In this document: piece after piece, positions 46,801 to 58,150 of the stretch
Layout of the letters: each line of letters opens with the position of its first letter
Numbering within the stretch: the stretch's first letter is position 1
Assembly: GCA_015039315.1 (NCBI GenBank)
Contig: WIDE01000086.1
Coordinates: forward strand, 80,111 to 144,110
DNA length: 64,000 nucleotides
Reading direction: 5' to 3'
Source of the DNA: Clavulina sp. PMI_390
Lineage: Eukaryota; Basidiomycota; Agaricomycetes; Cantharellales; Hydnaceae
Position numbers and translations under genes: made by a program
Notes under the pieces: generated by a model
The model's input: the letters and a program-made list of their open reading frames with translations, nothing else
Databases searched by the model: none
Told to the model about the DNA's origin: nothing

Positions 46801-49374
46801 CTATTTGGGTGCCGACCGACTGCGGCCAGGATTTGCATGTCAAGCAGCTGTCACTCTCAGATCTGGAATTTCGCAGCTCCTCGATCCCGACCTCGTGACG
46901 ATAGATGCACCAAGAAGTACGATATCAAAACTCGGTGAGCGAAACTCCGCTATTATATTTGGGGTGTTCGAGCTCGCGCAATCTGAGTAAGATAAAGATC
47001 TTACCGCTTATGCAGTCCAAAAATCCCCCTGGTTATGAAATTTCCCAAGAACCACCAATAAGATCTTATTCATTTGGTTATCTCTAAATGGCGAAATGCT
47101 GCGCGGAATATAGTTCGCCCCGGTAACGGCGAGTACGCATGAGGATTTGGTCACGATTGTGATGAGCCTGGGAGATAACCAGCATTTTGAGACAGCAGGT
47201 GTGGAGGCCGTGATTGGCAGCTTGAAACTCAAGCTCCTTCTTTCTATGATACGGAACGGGCGTCCGGGGGCGTGACGGAGCACATTTGCGGGTTTAGCGG
47301 GCATTCGACCATCCAAAATCAGTCACAGTGACAGAACTCAATACGCGACGCGTGATCGAACGAGATCGGCGCGAAAATACCTGAATGGCTAGGGAATGTC
47401 TGCGTATTGTAATTTGCTGTTTTGAACGGGATGTTACAGCTGGCAGCAAAACACAGTGCACCTTGACTTTAGGATGAGCGGCACCAAAACTGATCCACCA
47501 GTAGGGTAACTGGTCCCTGGTTACGATCGAGTGTCAGCTGTTTGCGGAATTCCGCATGCTTGGTGCATACGGGTGACCATCGAGCTAGTGATTATAGTAC
47601 CAGAGGTCATTCGACTGCCTCAGGACTGCCTAGACTTCCACTTTCTATAGTAAGAAAGAGGCCGAATCGTGCTCGTCGCAGTGGCTGGAACATTCTATTG
47701 GCGGGGTCGACACTCGGCTGTAACCACGAATATGCTGGCAAATCGTCTCCTATGTGCGGCTCACTCTAAAATCAAGGTGCACTATGTTTTGCCGCCAGCT
47801 GTAATCTCTTCCGGAAGGAAACACCAAGAACGAAAGGGAGTTTATCGGCGAAACGGTCAGGGGCACACCATGACTCGATGCCGCATAGGACCGTCTCCCT
47901 GAATAGGTTTCCCATAAGGGCACAACCCGAGCAGCTGACAAGCAACAGGAGAATTATTTGGCCGGGGGATTACCTATCTACAGGGCAAGATCGAGAAAGT
48001 TTTGCTCCTTGCTGGCGCAATCGATCGCAGTCCACCTTCTGGCTCAGGGTTCAGAGGATAGGTTGATCAGTTGCGATATCGCAGGTAGGGCACATCTCGG
48101 AGAATCTCGCCCTTCTCCAACGCTAGATGCTGTAAGCTGGTAGCTCACAGTGAGGGATTTCTTTCAGCATCCCTGAATGAGCGACATGGGAGGGTTGTTG
48201 CCAGAGCGGCATTTCAAATGGTGGAAGGTGTTTCCTGATGGATCACAATCTCTCGCCTTTGAGGCCTAAGCACACCAATAGATGCCACTCCACCACATCA
48301 TGAGGTACTGTATAGACTTCCGCCAGCTTTCATCTCGAGATATCGATCGCTGCCTACGGATAGAAGCCCGTGTTGAAAAGGCTGAGCCACCGATTGGCGA
48401 AGCTGTCGTAACTTGAATCAATTCTCACCCGATGGAATTGCGGTACATCTCAAAAGCCTATGCCTAGGGATGGGCCATCCCCCGCTGAGAAGCATGGATT
48501 TGCATATGTGGTGCAAAAAAAGTAATGCATCAAGCTTATCGTCTGAGCGCACTCTACATAGCAAGGACTACTGCCTAAATGGGCGACATCGGTAGACTTT
48601 CACTCAAGAGTAACATGAGCCTCAAGCTATGGTAAGGGTGCCCAGCGCTGAAGCGGTTGCTACTCGTATCGGTACGTAAAACGTTTAACCAACCAGCAGG
48701 CGGCCTAATAGTGCCATCATCTGCACCGATCGAGCCTTTGCATATAGGGAGGTCAGATGAACGGTTGATTGGACGCAGAGGTGAAACGTGGGATGAGAGG
48801 TTGACGTCGGAAAGGGCTCGGCCCCGCTCGGGCCGGACCGATCCTGCAATTACAGTCAGCGTATGGATCAATATCTGAATATTTACCTACTGTGCGAGTC
48901 TAAGCTGCCAGGCCATTGCTTGTGTTCAGGGTGAGCTCTTGGGTGTCGTGGAAGATTACTGTGGTCCTGAATATGACTGAACAGAGTGTAGGGGGAGTGG
49001 GGTATGGGGTATCAGGCAAGGCATCTGCGAATGTTAAGGAAGTCGGTATGCAGGTGCAATCTCTCTGTATTGATCCGGCCGCCTTTCCGCGGTCGCGTAG
49101 TGGGCCGCTGTTGGGGCGAAAACATCGTGCGCTTAGTGAGTCTGCTCAATTTCAACCGTTCTGGTGAAGCTGCCTCACTTGCGGTGGGTGGCTAGTTCTC
49201 AGTTGTACCATATTGGCTGACACAGGTTCTCCTGCTTTCTTGATGTCGCACATGGCTGTTTCCGTTCTGCTTTGGACAATCACGCCATCACACGCCTTTG
49301 CATGCCATGGATCCCCCTCTTCCCAGCCACTTGCTTTCTCCTCAGAGCTGTTGGGTATCGAACCTCTCAAGACT
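43815..49374. other. Gene-poor interval, one repeat element, no supported gene
   Basis: About 5.5 kb without a gene that I can support. Frames at 44404-44655 (-), 45693-45959 (+), 45752-46171 (-) and 47008-47316 (-) lack motifs, splice structure or paralogues. The inverted-repeat element at 47434-47804 is listed separately. Confidence 0.45.
47434..47804. mobile_element. Short inverted-repeat element (MITE-like), TTACAGCTGG ends
   Basis: The left end 47434-47478 and right end 47760-47804 are imperfect inverted repeats of about 45 bp, both starting TTACAGCTGGC and sharing AGTGCACCTTGA. The right half resembles the right half of the element at 40673-41354 (GTAACCA..TATGCTGGC, then CCAGCTGTA). 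It is 371 bp long with no coding capacity. A target-site duplication was not evident. Confidence 0.65.
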
Positions 49375-49380
49375 TATATA
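49375..49380 (+). promoter_or_regulatory. TATA-like box just before the first ATG of NCWWWAQ protein 7
   Basis: TATATA ends 2 nt before the 49383 ATG, the same spacing as at protein 5. Confidence 0.45.
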
Positions 49381-49382
49381 TC

Positions 49383-50585
49383 ATGGCCCACTTCTTCTCC
49401 ACCCTTGGGCTTCGTTTCCTCAAAATTTTCTGGCCAGGTCCCCCACCAACTATGGAGTCGCCTATTCCGCTCATACCCAAAGGACCCCAATACATCGAAA
49501 CCATATCAGATGCCATTATCTCTGATGCTGTCTTCGGCGGCAGCAAGAAAAGAGTATCTCCTGATACCTATCGCCGTTATCGCCTTTGCAACATTGCACT
49601 AACAAAAAGCGAAAAGGTCATTGAGGTTCATCATCAAAGCCTTGTCATTGAACTGGAAGAGCTCACTGACGGAAGATCTTCTTTCCACATCCTTGTCGCT
49701 GAGCGATGTACCCTCGAGGATGATGCCCGCATGGCAAGTGCTACTCTCAACGGTGCCTCACCCAAAGCACCAAAGCGCAACCCAGCCATTGAGAGGAAAA
49801 AGAGGAAACTCCCTCATGGGCATGGGCGAGACACGATTATGTACTGGACGACTCATACCGAACATAAAGAAAACTGGTGGCACGGAGCTGGAAGCGTGGG
49901 CGGTTTCACACCCCAAACTGGTGTTGTTTTCAGCTTTGAGGACTCACAAACCGACGAGCATCTCACACTTTATGAAGTTGTTCTTTGTATGAGGGCCGTC
50001 TCCCTTGTAGCCCCTGAATACGAGTTCACTAGAGAGAACTGCTGGTGGTGGGCCCAATCTGTCCTTTTGCTGCTCCTCCGACTCGTTCAGAGCAATCGAC
50101 ATCTCCCACTCCATCGTGTTGAGAAGAACGAAAAGTTTTTCTCCAGAGTTGAGAACCCCAGTATCTATATGGAGATTCCCCACTATCTTGGGATCAAACT
50201 CACAATCAGCCGAGATCTGATCATGGATAACGTCGAAGCGGCAAGCAAGAACTACACTCAACTTGTAAGTCCTCCCTTTCGCTTTGTGGTAGTCCACTAT
50301 GCTAACACCCCGCACTGGTAACCGATTGCATCTCAATCGTAGAAAAATGATGCTACCGCTGCTTTGGAGCAGTATTGTGCCGACACTCAATTGTCAAAGC
50401 AGCGAGACGAAGCCTACCGGCAGCTCAATGTCGAAAGCAGCCGGGCTGATGCAGAAGCCGAGCGAGCTGACAGAAATGCCGCGGCGGCTCAGAGGAGTGC
50501 TGAAGAAGCCGCTCGATTGGAACAAGAGATAGCAGTCCTCCGCCGGGCTCTCCTTGAGAAGCGTGCCAAAGACTTGGTTGATTAA
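49383..50585 (+). CDS. NCWWWAQ-family protein 7
   Basis: I number it 7 because the pseudogene at 42.5 kb is copy 6. Exons are 49383-50264 and 50343-50585. The 78-bp phase-0 intron (GTAAGT...GTAG) is the shortest in the family. The product is 374 residues. It starts MAHFFSTLGLRFLKIFW and reaches PGPPPTMESPIPLIP. Family blocks are DTYRRYRLCNIALTKS, HHQSLVIELE, FHILVAERCT, HGHGRDTIMYW, GVVFSF, YEVVLCMRAVSLVAPEYEF, NCWWWAQSVLLLLLRL and KFFSRVENPSI. A basic stretch (KRNPAIERKKRK, about residues 135-146) is specific to this copy. Exon 2 codes a coiled coil (RADAEAERADRNAAAAQR, EEAARLEQEIAVLRRALL). Met24 at 49452 is an alternative start. Function is unknown. Confidence 0.87.
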
Positions 50586-53500
50586 AGGTTCGTTGGTATC
50601 AACCTTGGTCAGTCCATGGCGTTGTTGACATATCTATCATATCTCTTGCAGGGCAAATGGAGCTGCTCCTAACTCGAACCCAACCCGTTTAAAGGCAGTC
50701 CGGCCACCTAATCCCTCCCTATTCCTGATTCCCGCTATGGCATATGCACTTGGTTTATATTCAATTTTAAACTTGGGCGGCGCCTCCTGCATCCACATGA
50801 ATCGATCATGATTCCGTGGGGACCTCGGCACGTTGCTGTGCTCGTCCCTCGGTCTCAGATGATCCCAATTTCCAATATTCCCTATGTAACCCTTACTTAC
50901 TACTGTTGCCTGCTTTTATTCGCTCCATCCATTTCGTGCTGTCTTGTCACTGCCGAAAGGGTGTTTGATTCAGGTATTTCAAGTTTTATGTGAACAAAAA
51001 CTCGCGACTGTATAGCCGCGATGATCCCTGTGAGAGAGAAGGAGTGTTCAACGGCTGATTTGCTCTTTTGGAAGCAAAGCTTTTCGCCATGACGGAGTTT
51101 GAATGAACTGCTGCAATTTGTTTGGCTCTCATGCACCACTCTGGCGCCTTCCTGAGTGCTCATCCTTCATTCCCGAGGTCCAGTGAATGCTTGTAGGAGG
51201 ACAATGTGTTGGCTTGCTGATAACAGTGACGGAGCAGAAGTTATTTTCTAGGAAGTAGCCATTCTTTCATGCCGTTTTTCGGGTTCTGAGAACCTTTAAC
51301 ATATCTGCGATGGTTCTGCCAGCTCGATAGTCACGTTAGACTGACTTAGCTGGAATGAGGGGGGTTTTAGAACCAGGCACAGCTACTACCATCAGCGAAA
51401 CATCGTAGCAGACATTTGTATCAAAAGCTGAGGGAAACCGAACCCGGTGCAGGGGTGGAGAGCGAAATTGTTATGCAACATCCAGCAGGCAGAACCCCAA
51501 GAAGCCACTCGGCGAATGATGGAGCAACTCGTCAGGTCCATTTCCACAGTGTAGGTGTAGGTGGAGTTATCATGGCTTCAGAACACATGAGCGAGTTCGA
51601 CCACACAGCAATCAGCCTGAGGATCATCAACTTGATTTTTATCTTACGAGGCTGTGGCCGCCCCCACAGAGTCATACCCCATAAGTGGCAGCTACAATGA
51701 TGAGAAGACAGCCGAATATAGATGTTGCAGGCAGTGTTATTCATGCTGCAAGCCTTCACTGTCATGGAATACAAGACGCGCGTCTCAATGTCAAATCGTG
51801 GCCAGGAAGGGGTGTTACCTATATATTGAAATTGTTCTAGAGTGAGTCAGCATGGGTAAGTATGTTATACCACTTCTGGTCGATCAGAACAGCAACCCTA
51901 AGCACGCAAGAATATAAAGCTAGGAAGAAGTCCTCTGAAGGGGGGTTATGGCAATGGCGAAACAAAAGCATGTTTCATGTAAAGATCGTGGCTCTTATTG
52001 TGTTCCAGTAGATCGCTCACGTATCAAGTAGACCAATTAATCACCCTGAGCCCGTGGAGAGGGTGCTAGGAGCTTCTGAGAAGCACTTCAGAAGAATCAA
52101 GCTTGGCTTATGTGTACTCATTGAGTCGATTGGCCTTGGGCACGGAATATGTCTCACAACTATCGAAAAAGGACGTGAAACCAGTGTGATAACAACCGGT
52201 CTGCGCTAAACTATTTGACTTGACAAACTTGGTCAAGATCCCCACGAATATCAAGCGCCTCAGGTGCGCATCAAATTAGGGGGATCCACGAGAGAATATC
52301 TCTCCGCAAGTGATAACTGAGTAATTTGCTGCCGCAATAGGGTTTCATCTCAATGGCCAATGGAGACGAGCAGCAAGCAGTGAGAACCCCCTTATTCTTA
52401 TGTACGCCACTGTCACGTGAGAGATCATGATTACGTAGCGTCATACTGCCCCAAAGTGTGTACAACAAGCGTCTTATTGCCGCTGAAGTGAGCCGGCAGG
52501 AAATATGGCGTTTCGAGCGTTTGGAGCCTTCACGGGAATGAGAGACACGGCGGAGTGGAGCGAGCTTGAACCGGCCAAGAAATTTCACCAGCATTCCCTT
52601 GAGCTCTGGTATAGCGTCCAGCGCCCTGGAGCACAGTATTCGATAATGAGCGACCAAAGTAACAGGTCGGATACCAATGCGTCGGATTTGATTTTGCCAT
52701 CAAGCTTGCATCATGAAGATAAAGCAGTTGTCTGTATCGAGTGTCCATCTCTTGGCCTGTTACGCACCCCAAGAGTCCGCTGGTGCCACGACGGGTATGG
52801 GCTCGACCATTTGAACGTGGAGGGACCTACGCTCCACATGGATGAGCGTCAATAAGGGCTCGAGACGATCGGGTTGCCTCTGCACATGAGAACTTGCATA
52901 GTTACGGAGTTGTGACTTTGGGCGACATTGCCACCCCTCCATCAAATTGGCGCCTCGTTATATCCTTACATGAATGCTTTATGAATTGGTGCAAAAGCTC
53001 TCTCAAATCGGCTCAGCTGGTTATCTTCTACTGTCTGGCCTAACAAAGGATGGCACTGTGAGTGACCCTCTCTCCTTATGATAGTGCGCTACTGAACACT
53101 TTGCATTATCAAGATCTGGGCACTGCTCACTTAGGCAACTGCCCACTGGATGAGGAAGTTCCCGCCGCTTTCCCGCTGACCTTCGGTCCCCACAGAATGG
53201 GATGGCTCTCGTTGTCGGCTTAGGTTACCTCTTTCGCACCCAGTGTATTAGCTTCGTTCAAATGATTATATGCTCCGGTCTACGCTTCTGTGATGCTGGC
53301 ATCTCCAGGGGGATGATCTGATCAAGCAGTCCTTTCTGGTGGAAACACGAAATCTCAGCATGAGACGCGACTTGGGCACGCGCGTCCAGGGTGGCTGGAA
53401 TCTCAGCAGGCTGTGGGTTCGAGCTAGCGCGGCTGCTATGCAATGGAATGTTCTTCCGGTCGCGTACGACACTCCATAGGCTTCAGGGCGCCAACGCCGG

Positions 53501-54047
53501 AACCCCCGCGACCCTAACACAAAAGTGAAACCCGTTCTGATATTCCAAATTGAATCGTCACACAAATCAAAAGATCATCTCTACGGATAGCGGCACGCAT
53601 TGGGAGGTCGCCGTCATCCATGAATGAGTACCCATCGACGTCACATGTTCCAGTCCTTTCTGGCTCTGTCATGCCACAACTTCTTGCGACAACACATAGC
53701 AGAAAATGGTGCAGGTGCCCTGGCGTGCTGGTGCCCCGAATAAAATCGATAGCAGCATGCAAAGGTTAACATGATAGCTGTAGTATTTAGTACGACATTC
53801 GTTTGGTACACATGTAACCCTGATTGTGATGACCATAGCGTCGTTCAAGAAGCAAGTTGTTCTTTCGCACTTTAATCAAACTCTGTGTGGATCGACATAG
53901 ACAGCTGTGACGCGTATATCTTTAGTGGGTTAGCGCTGTAAGGACAATCGCGTGGCTGAGCCGAATGAATAATGTTCGTACTTCATCCTGCTCCACAATG
54001 ATGGCAGATGGGTAAGTCTGCTCAGGAGTATCGAATGTTTCCCAGTA
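50586..54047. other. Gene-poor interval
   Basis: Apart from the RRM 3'-end fragment at 53.4-53.5 kb, I see no supported gene. Frames at 51416-51700 (+), 52271-52657 (-), 52505-52855 (+) and 53514-53762 (-) show no recognisable motif or splice structure. Confidence 0.45.
53430..53549 (+). pseudogene. Stray copy of the 3' end of the RRM gene
   Basis: This 120-bp stretch matches 28133-28250 at roughly 85% identity by eye. It covers the last codons (AAMQWNVLPVAYDTP then TAG, against AYDNP then TAA) and about 65 bp of downstream sequence. The first 45 bp are nearly identical. No other part of the RRM gene is seen nearby. It is a gene-fragment duplication and cannot be functional as a protein. Confidence 0.85.
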
Positions 54048-55733
54048 TTAGCTATATGTTTTCTGCAGAATCGCCAGCAACCAACCCAAAGTAGTATCAG
54101 GAATCGTGGATTGAAGTTGGATGGGGAGTCACTACTCACGAACAGTACCAATTTAATAGGGGGACTGAGGTAAGGCACTCGCTCCAGAAAGTACTGCAAA
54201 ACCTCCGTGTTATAGTAATACCCTTTCACTGTGAGGTTTGTTAGCAAAGGCATATGCAGGCGAGTCGAAGTTAAACTGTGAGGGATGCCCGTGCGCCTAA
54301 CGAAGTTAGTGAAAGAGCTCTCTGCAATATCAAGCTCGACCCACTTGAGATTCGAGGGGAGAAGCTCATCAATGGGGTTGCAGCGAGCCGAGGCCTCTGA
54401 AATACGAAGGTGCCACCCTTCTACCTCATCGTCATTATTGTCAGCATCGCTGCTTTGATCCTCTTGAGTTCTGGTGAGGAGAATTGGCAAGGGGACACGA
54501 AGCGTCTCGAGCGCAGCCATGTCTGAGAGCGACCCAATGAGCTGTTCGTGGCCTCCGGAATCGAATATAGCCGACTCTGCTATTATCACTAGCTCTCTTA
54601 GGGAAGAGGAGTGGTTCTGCAGACCTGGAAGAAATATCGAGGGACAGAATAGCTCAGGCTCCCCACTATAGTCGCCAAACTCGAGTTCAAACGTCTCCAA
54701 GTGCATGGGAAGCGTAAGGATTTGATTTAAGAGTTCACATGACATAACTGAATTTCGAATGATTAGGTTTGTGAGTGAGCATGAGTTTGGCAGTAGAGTG
54801 TGTGCTGCGGATGACTTGAGGAAAGTGATGGGATGAGGGATGCGATAGTCGTGTGTCATAAAGCTCGAAGAGACGTTCGAACGAAGCGCCCCTATTTGGA
54901 GATGGGGAGTTTCGACCCCGGAGAAGTCGTAAACAGTGAAGGACTTGAGCGATGGCAAGGTCATGAAAGGAATGACCTCCTCAGTCGCAAATCCACCCTT
55001 GAGGTGAAGGTCAGATTATAGCTTTAGCGCAGTACGAGAGACGTACGTCTGTCATAGGGTCACCTTTGCCACTGATTTCCAGCGTGACGATTGATTGAAG
55101 CGAGCTGGGGATCTTGCCTCCAAAGGCGCCAAAGCAGGCGTAAGCGATGCAACGGAGAGATGGCTCAGCTTCAATGTTGAGGACGTGTAGCTTCGGAAGC
55201 AGATATAAAAGGACGATGAAGACTCCATCCTTCCGTCCACGTGGCACAAGACCATTGCCGAGACCCAATCCTTGGAGGGCGGAAAGGATGATAGTTAGAT
55301 CAGGGCGTGTAGGGTCATCTTGAGAGAGGGACTCTTGTATATCCTTCTCATCAAGGGACTCGTTCCAAGTGTCCAGAGTGTCCGCGAAATCATCATACTC
55401 GCACCCTATGGGCGAAACGGAAAGCTTGCGAACGTGGTTCCCCAAGTCAGGGTTGAGTGCAACTGAACGAGTGAATCGAAGAATGCTTGGGAAGGGGGCG
55501 GTCCATGGGCCCTCTCCGTCATGCAGTGGGGCATTGAGGTGGACATCACGATAGAGGAGGGGCAGTGCGATCGCACGGAAACCATGGGAGACATACGTGC
55601 ATGCTATGAGATCTGGAGATATGAACGTATTAGGAGCAGGAGATTGTAAGTTAGGCGGGGGATTTTGAGGAGCAGATAGATTCTGCAGCACTTGTGTGGC
55701 AAGTTCAGCTGGTAAGTCAACCCACGCTCCCAT
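54048..55733 (-). CDS. F-box-like/LRR-type protein (array copy C)
   Basis: First-type F-box-like N-terminus: MGAWVDLPAELATQVLQNL, DLIACTYVSHGFRAIALPLL, YRDVHL. The region after it contains leucine-rich segments typical of substrate-binding repeats, so it is probably an SCF adaptor; this is inferred. Exons are 55047-55733, 54140-54997 and a tentative 54048-54062. The first intron (49 bp, phase 0, GTACGT...CAAG) leads into GGFATEEVIPFMTLPSLKSF. The second donor GTGAGT directly after the LVLF codons is shared by all paralogues. The last exon as drawn adds only KTYS; unspliced, the frame would run on to 53930. The product is about 519 residues. An in-frame ATG at 55772 would add 13 residues; I chose 55733 because every paralogue starts M-x-x-W-x-D-L-P. 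It is the most downstream member of a four-gene minus-strand tandem array. Confidence 0.8.
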
Positions 55734-56152
55734 GTTCGTGCGAGGGCGCTCTGGCGCAAGTTCGGTTCCCACGATTACTGTTAAGGACGACCCAGAACCC
55801 CCATAACTCCTCGTCTAAAGGTCTTCAACTCGGCCACACCCCCCCACTCGTCGATCATGGGTGCATCCTTGAGCACCACCCCCAGCAAGGATGTTCGGCT
55901 TCTTAGTGTCCAGCTTCCCATTAACACGCTGCCCGCCATTACTTCTTCGTGGACCCGCCTGATGTGAGGACATCGCGTACATTCACAGGAATGATTGAGA
56001 AATACATTTGCCTACTGGGGATTGGTTTAATGGCCTATGAGAATCTAATGCTAGTCCAATCCAGTCCAATACTTCTCTCGTCATCAAGGGAGCGTGGCAA
56101 CTATTTTCCGACACAGCCTGCACTCCTCCAAGACAGTCATGGATAGTCGTCA
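55734..56152. other. Spacer between array copies C and D
   Basis: This 419-bp spacer is presumably the promoter of copy C. No gene or repeat is visible. Confidence 0.45.
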
Positions 56153-57854
56153 CTACTGAAGCCGAGTTAAGATCAGAATCAAGAATAGCAGGCATTTTTT
56201 CCAACAATAATAGCGACTCACAAACAATGTCACCTTCATAGGAGGATCGAGGGAAGGGACACGCTTCAAGAAATAGCCCAAAACGTCGGGCTCGAATTTG
56301 GATTCACCGCTTACCACAAAGCTTGTCAGTGAATGGATGCGATGGCGAGTGAAAGCCAGACTTTGCGGGAACCCTGTGCTCTTGACGAATTTGGCGAACG
56401 AGCTTGCTCCAATGTCGAGCTCGAGCGAGTGGATGTTTGGAGGGAGAAGGTCGTCGAGGGGGTTGTGCGGAGTAGAGCTGGGTGTGTTGTCTGAAAGGCG
56501 AAGGTGCCAGCCTTCCGCCTCGTTGTCATCATTGTTGTTATCATCATCATCATCGTCGTCGATTTCGCTATCATTTTGAGCCTCTTCATCACTGGCGAGT
56601 AGAATTTGTGAGGGGATGCGAAGTGTCTCAAGCGCAACCATACCAGAGAGGGAGCCGATCAGGGCATCGTGTTCTTCCCACTCAAAATATGGTAGCTCGC
56701 ATGTCATGATCAGCTCCTTGAGAGATGAGGAGTGGCTCATCAGACCGGGGAGGAATTTAGAAGCGCAGAACCCCCCATAATTTGGGTCATAGTCACCAAA
56801 CTCGAGCTCGAACCTCTCCAGACGGGCGGGGAGCGCGAGAATACGATTAAGGAGGTCGCACGACACAACGGCACTCCTAAAGCTAAGATGTGTGATTGAG
56901 CCCGATTTGGCAAAGAGAGTGTAGCCTGTAGACATTTTGTCAAAGCAGGGGGAGAGTGCGGTGGAGTGACCATGGTTTGGAGAGGTTGATGGTGTATGTT
57001 TTCGAGGCACACCGATTTGCAAGTGTCTAGGTTCAGACCCAGAAAAGTTGTGCATCGTAAAGGTGCGAAGAGAGGGTAGAGTCATAAATGGCACCACTTC
57101 TTCGGTCTCGAATCCGCCCTAAAGAAGGGGATCAATGAGACTGCAGTTTGATGAAGAAGTGAAAGGTGCATACATCGATCTCTGGGTCGCCTTCGCTGCT
57201 GATTGAAAGCTCTACTATTGACTGGAGCGAAATAGGAACCTTGTCTCCGAAAACACCAAAGCAGGCGTAAGCGATACACCGGACGGATGGTTCTTCTACC
57301 TCAATTTCGAGGGTTCGTAGTTTGGGAAGCAGGTGTAATAGGACGATGAACACCCCGTCGTTTCCTCCATGAAGCAGAAGACCGTTGTGAAGACCTAACC
57401 CTGGAAGGGCCTCGAATATGGTAGCCAGATCGGAGCGCGAAGAGCCACGGTGAGAAATGGCGTCTTCGACCTCCTTCTCGTCGAAGGATGTGTTCCATTG
57501 GTCCAAAGCAGCGGCGAAGTCCTTGTATTCACACCCGAGGGATGATGTCGAGAGCCGACGAACATGTTTGCCAAACGATGGGCTGTTGATCACTGCGCGA
57601 GTGAATTGAAGGAGGCGAGGGAACGCATTTTTCGTTATGCCATCGTCGTAGATGTGGACATCTCGATACAGGAGGGGCGTTGTGAGCGCATGAAAATGAC
57701 GAGAGACATATGTGCAGTTTCGAAGGTCTTGTTGGGCGGGTGTCTTTGGATTCGGAGACTCGTAGTCTGGGATTTTTACTGTAGTTTGGCAAGCAGATAG
57801 CTCCTGCAGCACTTTGGTTGCAAGTTCAGTTGGTAAGTCGGCCCATCCCGCCAT
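56153..57854 (-). CDS. F-box-like/LRR-type protein (array copy D)
   Basis: Exons are 57174-57854 and 56222-57118; the stop TAG at 56153-56155 lies immediately after a second acceptor. It starts MAGWADLPTELATKVLQEL, then DLRNCTYVSRHFHALTTPLL, YRDVHI. Exon 2 opens GGFETEEVVPFMTLPSLRTF and contains an acidic Asp/Asn run near residue 410, encoded by a GAT/AAT repeat that has probably expanded by slippage. Ordered leucine-rich segments, such as LLHLLPKLRTLEIE and GSLSGMVALETLRIP, fit the family. The product is 526 residues if spliced. The last intron is 66 bp, in phase and free of stops, so retaining it would add 22 residues and use the same stop. ATG 57854 is preferred over an upstream in-frame ATG at 57941 by alignment. 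The inferred role is substrate recognition for ubiquitin ligation. Confidence 0.85.
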
Positions 57855-58150
57855 GGTCTGTGTGAGGGTCAAGAAAGTTCTCACGATCGCACGAACGAAA
57901 AGCAAGCCACTTCGGCCGACTCCGAACGTGAGGTTGACCAAATCTCAATTACACGAAGTATAGCAAATTCTCTTCATCAAAGAAGATCGTATCTATAGGC
58001 TGCTTTTGTGGGCCCTCACACGTATCAATTCCGACAGCTGTATGAACACACTGAAGCCTCTTGGATGGTCTCCCCCAACCCACAACATCCCAGACGACAA
58101 TGTGTTGCGTTCATCGTGGTGCGTTGCGAGGAGGATCGAGGAGAGGGGAA

